Origin: Augochlora pura
Taxonomy: Eukaryota > Arthropoda > Insecta > Hymenoptera > Halictidae
Reading direction: 5' to 3'
DNA length: 64,000 nt
Assembly (NCBI RefSeq): GCF_028453695.1
Contig: NC_135779.1
Location: 4,774,001-4,838,000, forward strand
The notes under the pieces are model-generated. The model saw only the letters and a program-made list of their open reading frames with translations. It was not told where the DNA came from and did no database searches. This document shows positions 1 through 10,863 of this stretch, in pieces (the stretch's first letter is position 1; every line of letters begins with the position of its first letter). The translations under genes were made by a program, and so were the position numbers.

Positions 1-537
1 AAGACCTTCGATGGAGGTAATGTAATTTATTATAAAAATAAAAATACAGTGATTGTGTATGTTAAAATCTATATATATTATGTACAACAGAATTGGAAAC
101 CTTGGCCAAACTTAGAAAGTCCTAATGCTAGTTCTCATGAATTAAAACAAAATGAGCCAGTAGTAATAAGTGAAGAGACTGTTGTGAATTTATTACTGGA
201 CTTAACAGAGGAAGACAAAAAATTAGCACGCCATTTAAATGATATGGGATTTCCTTTACCAAGAGCCGCTCGCGCTATACGCCATTTAGGTGGTCAAGAT
301 AATAAGAAGATTGTGGAATATTTGTTGGCTGTGCAATCCTTAGAGGAGGTAGGAATGTCTGGAGAGGATGCAGAGAAGGCCCTCGCCCTCACAGAATACA
401 ATCAAGATAAAGCCAAAGCTTACTATGAGAATCTATGTACTTTACGAGATTTAGGCTTTCCCGAAGAAGAAGCGTCCGCTGCACTTTTAAAATATAACAT
501 CGACCGTGATAGAGCTTTAGATTTTCTTATCGCTTGA
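1..537 (+). CDS. UBAP1: UBAP1, 3' end (ubiquitin-associated protein 1, ESCRT-I subunit), partial
   Basis: The terminal coding exon is 91-537 (148 residues, TGA at 535-537), entered through an acceptor ending in CAG at 88-90. Bases 1-16 followed by GT at 17 look like the end of the previous exon, which gives a 74-bp intron in matching phase. The protein ends in tandem three-helix UBA-like units, with MGFPLPRAARAI, an acidic middle unit and LGFPEEEASAALL near the C-terminus. This matches the SOUBA domain of UBAP1, which binds ubiquitin and serves the ESCRT-I complex in sorting ubiquitinated cargo at endosomes (family knowledge). The N-terminal part, including the ESCRT-I-binding region, lies outside the window. 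The apparent ATG at 49 is in AT-rich intron sequence and is not a start. A poly(A) signal AATAAA lies at 609-614. The identity rests on recalled similarity to human UBAP1, and the domain class is firmer than the exact name. Confidence 0.85.
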   Translation, partial: KTFDGGNVIYYKNKNTVIVYVKIYIYYVQQNWKPWPNLESPNASSHELKQNEPVVISEETVVNLLLDLTEEDKKLARHLNDMGFPLPRAARAIRHLGGQDNKKIVEYLLAVQSLEEVGMSGEDAEKALALTEYNQDKAKAYYENLCTLRDLGFPEEEASAALLKYNIDRDRALDFLIA

Positions 538-866
538 ATGCAAACATATATAAACTGATTGAAAAGAGTGGTCTAAAATCAATTTTTTTACTGCACAAAG
601 GAATAGTAAATAAATTAATGGTCATGCTATTTTAAAACAAATATTGCCGATTATTTTATTGTATAATAGAAATTAAATTTACCAACTATTGTAAGATATG
701 ATCGATATACATGTCTTTATACGATATATGTAAGTGCTACTAAAAAATGTTTCACGTGTTACAATGGTTATAACAAATTTTAAATCCGATTTAAAAATAT
801 GGAATTCTTTTATTTTTTTTATACAATTATATTTACAGAATTACCTATTAAACAAAATAAGTATCA
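538..866. other. Convergent 3' UTR interval between UBAP1 and the LRR gene
   Basis: This AT-rich 329-bp gap separates two stop codons on opposite strands. AATAAA at 609-614 serves the plus strand. TTTATT at 809-814 and near 655-660 are AATAAA on the minus strand. The two transcripts probably end within a few hundred bases of each other and may overlap. Confidence 0.5.
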
Positions 867-2636
867 TTAATTAACGTGATACCAGTCATGGCTGACTATC
901 ATATTGGAATATTTAATAAATTCAGAAGCGCATCTGCAAAATTGAGGTGAAATCTTTGATATTATATACAAACATAGAGACAAGGTTTATCTCACCTTTT
1001 GCAGCAACATAGTGCAACTGTTGTTATAGACTCTACATGGTGGCTGATACCAATAATAACCCAAGCTTCTGTGAAGATTGGCTGTTGACACTGAGAATGT
1101 ACGCAGATACTAACAGGTCCATTCATCAACAAGTTACATGAACTATAGTTGATAGGATACATTTTAAAGCCAGAAGTTTCATGATCATTTGTTGTAATTG
1201 GTTCGTACTGAACATTTATATTTATAGGCGATGTTGAAATGTTAAGTGTGTGCTTATACCTAAAATTAAGTATCAATGGTTCTGTTTATAAAAGTATTGA
1301 AGAACATTAGGTACATTCCATGAGAAAAATGTGATGCATAAAACTGTGGTAGTTACCTTTCAGTATAAGCTTTCTTTAAAGCTAATTCCCATAACGAAAC
1401 AACTGTATTTTCGTGGATATTATGAACTTTAAAAAGTTGGCGCGGTAATTCAATCGCAAAATCAGTATCCTCTCCATGCAATGCATTTATTTTTATGTTC
1501 AGTTTTATATTTGTACGTAATACTGTGTTCTCACAATGCGATTTGAAACATCTGTGATTGTATATACTTATGTATTTATAGATACAAGCGTGAATTTCTT
1601 ATTGGAAATTTGAATAGAATAAAAAATGGTATTATGATTATCTTAAAATATTTAAATACCTTTATAAACCTAACAAGTACTAAGGTATTATTTTACATTA
1701 ATTTAAATCTATTACAATTGGATAAAAACTCACCCATAACTTAAAACATTTCTTCGACCATGTATTTGAAGGGCTTGGTTTTGAGCAGTTAATTGGTAAA
1801 AAAGTGGATAAGATAAATAATTTAGAAATCCATTGTCATCAAATTTAATGCAAGGAGATGATACAAACCCATTTAGTGGTAAATACCTTAGCCTACATAA
1901 AAGTTATTCTGCGTAAAATGGAAGCATTCAATAACATTAACAAAAATACTTATAATAAACTAAATTGCCTAAATATAATAATTAATTTATATTCATTTGA
2001 TGTAACAACCTGTTGGAACACACAGATATCAATGATATCTGTGGTGATAAAGTAAGTCTATTGGGTAATTCCATTAAATAATTGTTATCTGCATTTAATT
2101 CCTTTAGTTTAGGCAAAGAACCAATCCATTCTGGTAGTGCAATGAATTTATTTCCACAAATAGATAGAACTTCCAAGTTATGCATTTGATTCATTTCTAC
2201 AAAAATTTCATACAGCATAAAATTAAGTATGACTTTATGAATGTAATATTATATATAGAAACTTACCATCTGGTAATTTATCTATAGAATTTTGATTTAG
2301 TATTAAACTTTTCAAGCTAATTAAATTTGCTATGCATGGTGGTATCTCCTCTAGCTTGTTAGCGCTCACATCAAGAACCAACAATTGATTCATGTGACAG
2401 AGTTGTGAAGGTAGTTCTTTGAGTAAGTTTCCATATATGTATAAATTAGTAACATTGAATAGTTCTATGATCCATGGTGGTAATGTCGAAAGTTTATTCC
2501 ATTTCAGATATATTTCTTTAATATGGCTGCCATAAAACCTTATTGCCTCAGGAATTTTCTCAAGACCACGACAATTCCAATGCAATATTACCTTGTTTTT
2601 GATTTCGTTCACCATTTCTGCAGAATCTGAGTCCAT
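867..2636 (-). CDS. Leucine-rich repeat protein, LRRC28/LRRC58 type
   Basis: Six coding exons read on the minus strand: 2636-2267, 2196-2010, 1892-1734, 1551-1357, 1259-996 and 933-867. They join in frame to 413 residues with ATG at 2636-2634 and TAA at 869-867. Residues about 15-190 form leucine-rich repeats with the LxxLxxNxLxxLP pattern, for example LVLDVSANKLEEIPP. Joining exons 1 and 2 restores a perfect repeat across the junction (LPDEMNQMHNLEVL). The C-terminal part has a paired-cysteine motif (SICVHSQCQQPIF) and a second one spanning the last intron (CCCKRC). That arrangement resembles the tails of LRRC28 and LRRC58. Such proteins are probably protein-binding scaffolds, and their biochemical role is poorly known. 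The donor of exon 2 (GTTGTT) is weak, with a second GT three bases on. The LRR class is secure but the exact orthologue is uncertain. Confidence 0.85.
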
Positions 2637-3940
2637 GTTTAAATGAATTTAATCAAAATAGTTTTCAAATATTAAATTGAAGTAGATGATTCTGAATTTC
2701 TGAGGTTGGCAACCAACCATCAGGATATGCTCAAAATAACTTGCCTGCTTGAAAGATTTGTATTAATAACCTATTATACAGCAACATCCATATGAGATTA
2801 TATTTTACAATAATACGATTTATTACAAGTCATTTGTCTTTGTTGATACAGAAGGTATATATTAAAATTATTTATAGTATGTCATAAATATTTACATTAT
2901 CGACAAAATACCATAAAAAAATCATAATGCCTACGTACTTAGTGTGCATTTAAAAATATATATGTTCTGTTTGCTAGAATTAAAAGTCTTTGTCACATAC
3001 TGAAAATATACTTACTGTTTGTCTAACAATGATGAAAGAGAGTAGATAACAGACAGATATTTTATATACTTTACTCACTTATATACTATGAAGTATTGTT
3101 ATACAAATTTATCCACAACATAGGATTATACGAATACATAGTGTCAAAGAATTTGATAGTATATACGACTATTAGATACAATAGAATGTAAAATTGATTT
3201 CTCTTATTATTTCATATGTTATGGTATTTTTTTATTTATCCATTTTTCAATTCGATTCTTACCAAAGATTTAAAATCCATGACAGCTGAAGCATATACAA
3301 AACTAAGCACGACTAACATCATGGTATATATACGATCAGCTGATGTCTATATGTCAAGTTTAATCGCATTTATAGTACGTACAGTAATACTTCAGGTGTT
3401 TTGTACGATTCTTTCACCTCTCTTTGCTTTTGCAAGTACCCCCACCATTTTACTGCGCATCCAATCTGCAAGGAATTCTGTCTTAGCATTGAATCATCAG
3501 ACAATCAGAACGAAACAATTTCAACTCTCAGTTTCGTTAATGGAGCGTGCTATCGCCGGGGAAAGACATCGACTACTGAGCGCTCCGTTAATAACAATAG
3601 TATGATGAGCAGCAGTTTTTTTGCGCTGATTGGTTGATTCATTGCGGAACGCATGCGTTGTAAAATGGTGGGATGTATAGAAAAGCTAAGGGTGGTTTAA
3701 CAAATTTTAACTGTGCAACCAATCCGCAGTGAATTGAGAACCAATCAGAGCAAAGGAATTTTTGTCCACATTTTGTATGGCATATCTATTTTAATGCAGC
3801 AGTTGGTACCAACCATTCGATACCGAACAATTTGTTTGAACTATGTAGATATCTTTGGCGCGAATGAAGTCATAATTGATGAGTAAACATTGTTTAAATG
3901 TTATTTCTAAAAATTCACGAAAAAACGAGCGAACGTAATC
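2637..3940. promoter_or_regulatory. Divergent intergenic region with CCAAT boxes
   Basis: This is 1.3 kb between the start codons of the LRR gene (-) and SMPD4 (+). The half near SMPD4 has one inverted CCAAT box (ATTGG 3629-3633, as CTGATTGG) and two direct ones (CCAAT 3719-3723 and 3741-3745, the latter as CCAATCAG). This is the normal NF-Y arrangement in TATA-less housekeeping promoters. A 129-codon open frame at 3216-3605 has no recognisable domain and is not called. The part nearer the LRR gene is plain AT-rich sequence. Confidence 0.4.
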
Positions 3941-6900
3941 ATGGCTGCATCCTCAGACGTTGCTACGGTATTGATTATGTATTATTTTTTTCGTATTAAA
4001 AATCTCTATTTATGAAATGTTACGAAAATATAACCTATACTTAACCTAACATGATTAATTGTTTCAAATTATTGTATGTATTATTACAACGTACAACTTT
4101 TTATAAATAAAACAATTTGCAGACGCATATTGTATTGTATTATTTGTGCGAAATTGTGTACTTAATGTAAATAGGATTGTAATAATAAATTGTGCACCGT
4201 TATTCGAAAGATTAAAACAGATTTGTCCCTGGGAATCCTTGTAGAAAATATAATATAAATCGATGCCTTAAGTCATTTCATATATATTTTTTTTATCTGT
4301 TTATATAAATTGTATTTGTAGATCAAAGTGCAGAGGTATTTGAACTTGCCATTGGTCCAACGTTGCAAAGAAATTGCAACATTAATAGATGAGTCCAGTA
4401 CAACAGAATTACAGCATGTACTCCCAATATTGGTAGATTCACTCTTTGGAATAATAGATGATATCGGTTGGGGGCTACACAGTATCACTTTTAAGAAGAA
4501 TCCACAGGAATATAAAACACTCTGTGACTTTCTTAATCCACAGGGACCAGTTTTTTCTTTGTGCTACAAATTACTTCCAGATTGTTACTTGAAATATAAT
4601 TTCCCAGTATTATATTTACCAGTGAGTATTAAACATCTACAAAAGCTGCAAATACAAGCAGTTTTAATAGTTTCTCTGTCCTATTTCAGGTAAAAATACG
4701 TTCTATGTTGGAAGAAGGTGTAATACCACCATTTTATCTAGATAAAATTAGGGATGATCAAGGTACACGTGCTGTATCTGCCTTGAATATGAGTATCCTT
4801 TAACTAATTTGAAAACTATAAATATATATTCTTCAAAATTCAAATAAGGTCCTCAACACTGCATAGATCCTTTCGAATATTACATCTTCCACTTTGCTTA
4901 TCACTTAACAAATCCGTGGTTGCAAGTGCAACAACAAGAGAATGTTTGGGTAAATTGGGAAACTGTTTACGTCCAATTAGCTCATTGTTATTTATATCAT
5001 TTTTTACCTACAGACAACTCGCCAGTTTTGCCAATAATTCCTCCATATATTAGAAAAACACCTCAAAGAAAATTGGTGCAGTCACCAGAAACTAAAAGGT
5101 ACACTAACATGACTTTAAGGACTTTATTTATTGGTTGGATATATTGAAAACTATAATCAGAGATTGTCACAGGCTTCAAACTCCACGGCTATTGAGGACA
5201 TCTATATTATCACCTGGTTCCCCTAATTCCACTTCTACAGTTCCCCAACAGCAATGTCTGCCACAAGTATGGAGAAGTGAAACTGTAGTTCAAGTTTTTC
5301 TCGACTTTTGGCTAGAATATACAGAAGATGGACAGTTAAATACAAGATATGGCATGAACTACTCCACCTCTGTCCCATGCAGAGTAAGTTTATAATAGCA
5401 AATATTTTTATCTTAAGCATACATTTATATTTCATTTTATATACAGCATAGTATTCATTCTGGAGAACACATACGTCTGGTACGAGCATTCATAAAAACT
5501 TTGCATGAGTTTGCAAACAGTGCTACAGGTGCCAAGAGTGCAATGGATGAACTTAAGCGGTATTCATTAATATTGAATTATATTTATTTCCATAGTTTTT
5601 TAGATTATTAAATATGAGTATTTCCAGAATAATTTTACCTTCTGTCCAAGGAAAAATCTACACATTCCTACGAAAAGCTATACACCATTGGCCTTTAGAT
5701 AGTTCATTTCGATTAATTCTTGAGACATGGTTAAGCTTTATACAACCATGGCGGTATTTCCCTGGAATATCGTATACTAAGGAAGGGTAAGTATAAAATT
5801 TAATAAAAATAATTGATACAAGATAGCTAACCACTTCTTTTTATTATTATTATTTTAGTAAATTAGAAGAAGAAGAAAGGGGAAAAATACATGATGCTTA
5901 CAGGTGGATGTCTTTTGTTGCAAATAATCTATTAGCTTACTCAGCAATATTTCAACAGTTAGTTCCACGTTTTATGAGAACGGATTTAGTAGCTCCAAAA
6001 AATGCCTTGATGCTGTTCAGAGTTACTAAAGTATGTAAACGCTATATTCGATGATTGTAGTATAAGTGCCAATTAATTATTTGATTACACCTAAATGTGT
6101 AGGTATTTTCACAACCGCATTTAGCAAAAATGATATGCGAAGTAGAGAGCCTAATAGACGATGTTGGACTCAGTAGAAGTCGCGTATCTACAAATCAGTG
6201 GTCCTCTATAATAAGACAACAGATATTAGAATTGGAGGGACCAACATACCAATATGTACCATTGTTTTCAATGGCTACTGTTTCACAGGTATGCGTATTG
6301 TGTAATCACTGCAGTTTCCTTTAATTGATTGGGAACTGCGATTTTTTAGGTGATCTGCTTATTAAATACTATCAAGCAAGCACACCTAACAGCAACGAGT
6401 TTAATCGACGTATTAGAAAAGAAAAGGAAAACCAGAAAGTTTTTGTTAGCAATATGGGAGTTTTTTAATGGTGAAGATTATTCTTCGGATGATATTAGTA
6501 TAGATGAACGTCGGCGAGTTCCTGTGTACCTGGCGAATGCACAGCAACAATTAATCGAAATCTTTGAGGTAGCTAACTGGCTGTATAACGAGTGTTCGAT
6601 ATTTTTTTTTGATGTCAAATACTGAGTTTTCTTTAAATGACCTTAGATCAATGTAGAAGACATTCCTCAAGTAGCTATTGAAGCTGATCAAGAATATCAC
6701 GAGAGTATTTTATCTACCTCCTTTTGTAATCAATCCCAGGTAATATATTGAGGTGTTCCAAGGGTTTAATCAATTGATAAATTTTTATAAAACATTAACT
6801 TTTCAGATGGACACAAGTTTCGATACTAGTAAACCAGGTATGTTTGTACCAATACAGTACAACAGACAAACGTGTAAATACATAGAATATTTGGGAGATC

Positions 6901-7503
6901 CTGTATTACAGCCAGTGAGATCGGACGAGTGTACTATATTAGTTAGATTTTTGTTCAATCAATGCGGCTATATAAATATGAAGGTATATGTTGATTGTGA
7001 ATATGTTTTTTCACAAACAAAGAATAAGCTGAATGTTATTTAATGTTACATACTTTTAACAGTACCGACACAAATTAGCAACTATGTATCACCAGCGAGG
7101 CTTCTTGGGTAGCATTTGTCGACAAATATTGGAACCACCCACGAAGATTATTAAATTACAAAAGCGGACGGAAGCCGGGTTTTCCAGTGGTTACGAAGAA
7201 CGTATCCCACCCCGATTGAGTCTGCGAGTTCTTGCTAATTATAAATTGCTTCTGGCGCTTAGTTTAGGAATGTTCTTCGCATGGCTTACAAAGTAAGAGA
7301 TGTCGACGATACCTATTTTTCTTATGAACATCCTTACCGTATCAATCATTAATTACACAATGTGAATTTTATTTTACAGTTACGGTGTTTTCACCTTCCT
7401 CGGCTTTATTTTTTGTATATGGGTTGTATATATAATAATACGCGCAATGTTGGAGCCCTGGACCGCGTGGAATCAATCCAGGCACACTGCATCAACATTC
7501 TAA
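3941..7503 (+). CDS. SMPD4: Sphingomyelin phosphodiesterase 4 (neutral sphingomyelinase 3)
   Basis: Fourteen exons join in frame to 791 residues: 3941-3967, 4322-4621, 4690-4792, 4849-5098, 5161-5383, 5447-5559, 5628-5786, 5859-6030, 6103-6288, 6350-6568, 6647-6739, 6807-6983, 7063-7292 and 7380-7503. The product matches SMPD4 along its length. Landmarks are CDFLNPQGPVFSLCYKLLPD, DPFEYYIFHFAYHL, VWRSETVVQVFLDFW, LETWLSFIQPWRYFP, APKNALMLFRVTKVFSQPHL and PRLSLRVLANYKLLLALSL. Two hydrophobic helices near residues 735-775 form the C-terminal membrane anchor. SMPD4 acts at the ER, Golgi and nuclear envelope and is reported to hydrolyse sphingomyelin to ceramide and to associate with nuclear pores. 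It lacks the DNase-I-like fold of nSMase1/2 (family knowledge). Human SMPD4 is somewhat longer, about 830-870 residues. Most introns are 55-80 bp. The intron after exon 3 has a U12-type donor. Confidence 0.95.
4793..4848 (+). other. Probable U12-type (minor spliceosome) intron in SMPD4
   Basis: The 56-bp intron separates exons encoding ...SALNM and ...SPQHCIDPFEYYIF. Its 5' end reads GTATCCTTT, an exact match to the GT-AG U12 donor consensus and a poor U2 donor. TTCTTCAAA about 12-20 bases before the terminal AG is a partial match to the U12 branch-point consensus TTCCTTAAC at the expected distance. Every other intron I mapped in this window has a U2-like donor. Confidence 0.6.
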
Positions 7504-9467
7504 AAAACTGAAGGACAAATTGATTATATTTTTTATTTAAGAATTGACATATTCCTTTGTATGATATGCCACACAATTCGGCAAATCAATTTTGTATACG
7601 GATTGTAATTTTTGAAATGTTTAAATAAATCCGGCTCTGGTGAAATAATAAACCATAATAATTTCAGTCTTCAAATATTTTTAAAATTGCTAACTATAGA
7701 AATATAATTTTGTCGTCTGTTCTATAACAAGACTTTGCATTCCCCTGATTTTATTAATACTTACGTCAATTTGATCGACTTCGTAGATAAAGTTATACAA
7801 CTTAGTGTGGCATAAACAATTTCCAATAAAAAAAGAAATTGTAACAGTTCCCTCCACTTCGTGTCCCGTGAACGCGACCCTTTAGTATGCAACCAGTTAT
7901 CTCTTTCGCACGGCAGACAGTAGGTTGCGTGTCGCAGGAACGTCAATTTTTTAATGTGACTTCTCGCTGCAATGAATTAGTATTTTACAACTTCTTTTGC
8001 ACGAGCTAAAATGTAATTTCCAAAGCTTGTCACGTACATCACGTGGACTGATCATTATTTAATCGATATCGCGTACGAATAAACCGATCATCCTTGTCAG
8101 TACTGCAGGATATAGATAACTACGTACGACGGTTCGTTAACGCCGATATTGTGAGGAAATTGATATTGCACCGAGGCGAAATCACTCTGCGAGCGAAGAA
8201 TCAGCGAATGGAGGAAACAGATGCGAACTACAATTTCTCTCCCGGCTGGTATCGACTTTTCCTTTAACGCGTACTCAAAATAATTGGATAGGAGTGGTTT
8301 AGTTTTTCTAAGAAAATTGCAAATCGTTTACATATCGTCGAACAATAGTAAATCATCCAAGCGAACTGTACACCGTGCACACGTTCCATGAAAAAAAAGC
8401 ACCTTTTTAATTAGACCTTGCCATCGGACTCCGCAGTGTTTTTTATGTTTCCCTGGGAGACTGTGCGGACACATGTATACCACGCTGAGCTAACTATTAC
8501 CTTAATAAAGTGTGCTACAACAAGCTGATCATGACACGGTTAACCGCTAACACATAGTTACATAATAATTATACATGACGCTACTTTTAATTATTTGACC
8601 CTTGATCTTTTGGTACGCGAACTATTAAGTATTTCACAAGGAAGATCATTAGTAACGATTTAATAATAAAAAGAGCATAACCGCGGAAAAATATCACGCT
8701 TTTTCGTTAATTGGAAAAAAGTATTTTTCGTCGTATCGACCGTGCCACTGTTCTTAAGATCATCCGCATTTCCAATCACATTAGTCGCATTAAGTCATTA
8801 GGTATTTAGTGCGATGGACGACGGGTGTTGCGTGTTCTATGCAACACGAACATGACCCGTTTTCGACTTGCATCGGTGCAACTTGCATTCTCACCGTGTA
8901 GCCCACCTCTATCAGGCATTCAGGTCTGCGGCGCGGTTAGGCGTCCTTTTATGCGCCCACAAACGACCAGTTGTGAGCCTGTTATGAACAATAATCACGT
9001 TTGAATTACCTCGAATGGTCCCGTTCACTATTCGTTAAGAGCTCCTTTGCCGAGGAAGTGTCTTTAAGCCAGTGGCCACGCGTCGCTTATAATCAATGAC
9101 TATTAGGCGCGCTGTTATTATCCGCGAAGACTTAACGCGTTCGCTACCACCATTTTTCCGCTATCAATCTTCGCAGCCCCAAAGTTGTCCAGTCCCTGTT
9201 GCATTAACAAAATCGTATAACTATGCTACCGGGTTCCAAGTTTCAAATAAGTATAAATATAAAAAAAAAAGTAAAGCGAAGAATAGGATTTCGAAACCCT
9301 TTCAGACATAGCCTCTTTTAAATCTTAATTTCATCTATATTACTTCCCAGCACTTACCACATTGTCGATATAGATTGTCGATGCCGGATTATTAGATTAA
9401 AAAACACTGTTTCATATTACATCCCCGAGAAATATTAAAATCCGAATTGTGAGTTTCGATTAGACCA

Positions 9468-9483
9468 CCCCCCCCCCCCCCCC
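9468..9483 (+). repeat. Poly-C tract, 16 bases
   Basis: An uninterrupted run of C. Similar runs occur at 35658-35672 (C15) and 59803-59813 (G11). Such tracts can form i-motif or G-quadruplex structures and are prone to length errors in sequencing. Confidence 0.9.
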
Positions 9484-10763
9484 TTTCCCTCGGCGCGCGA
9501 TCGTGAAATACATGGAAGCCAATGGCTCTCGCTCTCGTATCAGGTTAATTACGTAATTGCCAGCTATTAGAACGATATAATAACAGGCGAGGGTTGAAGA
9601 CACGCTTGAGACTAGCCAGACAATTAAACTACATCGATAATTTTATTGCGACGCGTAATTTTTCGCACCGCTGCTCCTTCCTCGTCGATATTAAGCCGCG
9701 AAAAATGTAACGGTAATCGCCGATGTAAAACAAAGAACATCGTCGTAAAGTAGAAGATGAGCGTGTCGTATGCAATTTTCCACTTGAAGCATTATGGTCA
9801 ACGCGAGCATTCAGTTCTATCCAGCTTCCGCGAAAGAGAGAACGAAAACTGCGCGGGGTCTGGTTAGCCTTGACAGTAATTCGATCAAGCCTACTGTCGA
9901 AGAGGATAACAAACACCTGCTTGTTTGCCAGGCGATCCGGTAAATAGACGGTGGACACGTTTCCATGATTCCAGCGATCGCCGGCCGCGGACAGCGGTGC
10001 ACTTCGAATCAGAAATAATAACGTACACCGAACCGAACGAAACGCCTGTTGCTAACAAAATATACAGTCGAATGGACAAACATCTTCCGATACATTTGGG
10101 ACAGGTATAAATAACCCGCGGAAAGAATAATGAACTCTATTTTCATTTGACCATGTGGCAGCCACGTGCTCCCATTATAAATACTTTTATACATTATAGA
10201 AAAATTCTGCTCGTAAAATAGATTCGTTTCTAACCCGATCTACGGATTATTGTATTTGTAAAGACTTTCTGCAGCTCTTAAATTCGATAATTAATAATTA
10301 AGAATTAATAAACCGATGTGCCATCCGAGCTGGTAATACACGAGCTTCCGAACATTCCTGCTCACGCTCGCGAACGCGCGACGGCGATGGTAATAAAAAA
10401 GGGATTGAAAAGCTTGAAATTGATCCTGTCGGCGAACAAAGTTTCTTATATCGATGGGGATGAAAGTTTGCGAAATGCCACGAGAAGTTTTCCGGAGCAA
10501 AAGGAACTCTTAATTTCGCCGGCCGAAGGAGGTAGACTCTAAACTAATTTCTACTACTTATTCCCGCAAGGGGTGAACTTCCAGTATTTCACGCGCGCGG
10601 GTGTGCCGCATCCGAGGCTTATTGAATTCTCAGACGTTTGTACGTTCACCCAATTACGAATCCTGGCGATTCGAAAGAAAGCCAGGCAACCAATGTTGAC
10701 GACTATGGGGTTGGCCATGATTTTCGTTTGTCTGTTCAGCGACGCTACGATGCGAAACAATAA

Positions 10764-10863
10764 GTATTATTCTATTCTATTCTATTATATATTATGTTTA
10801 GATTATGTTAGGTTTATATTATATTTATATTGTGTTTATATTATATTTATATTATATTGTAAT
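10764..10863. repeat. Degenerate AT-rich simple repeat
   Basis: TATTC pentamers run into TTATATTATATT-type units. This is low-complexity sequence with no coding content. Confidence 0.75.

Noticed and set aside
3216..3605. 129-codon frame upstream of SMPD4
   Set aside because: Composition is AT-driven, no family is recognised, and it lies in the likely divergent promoter.
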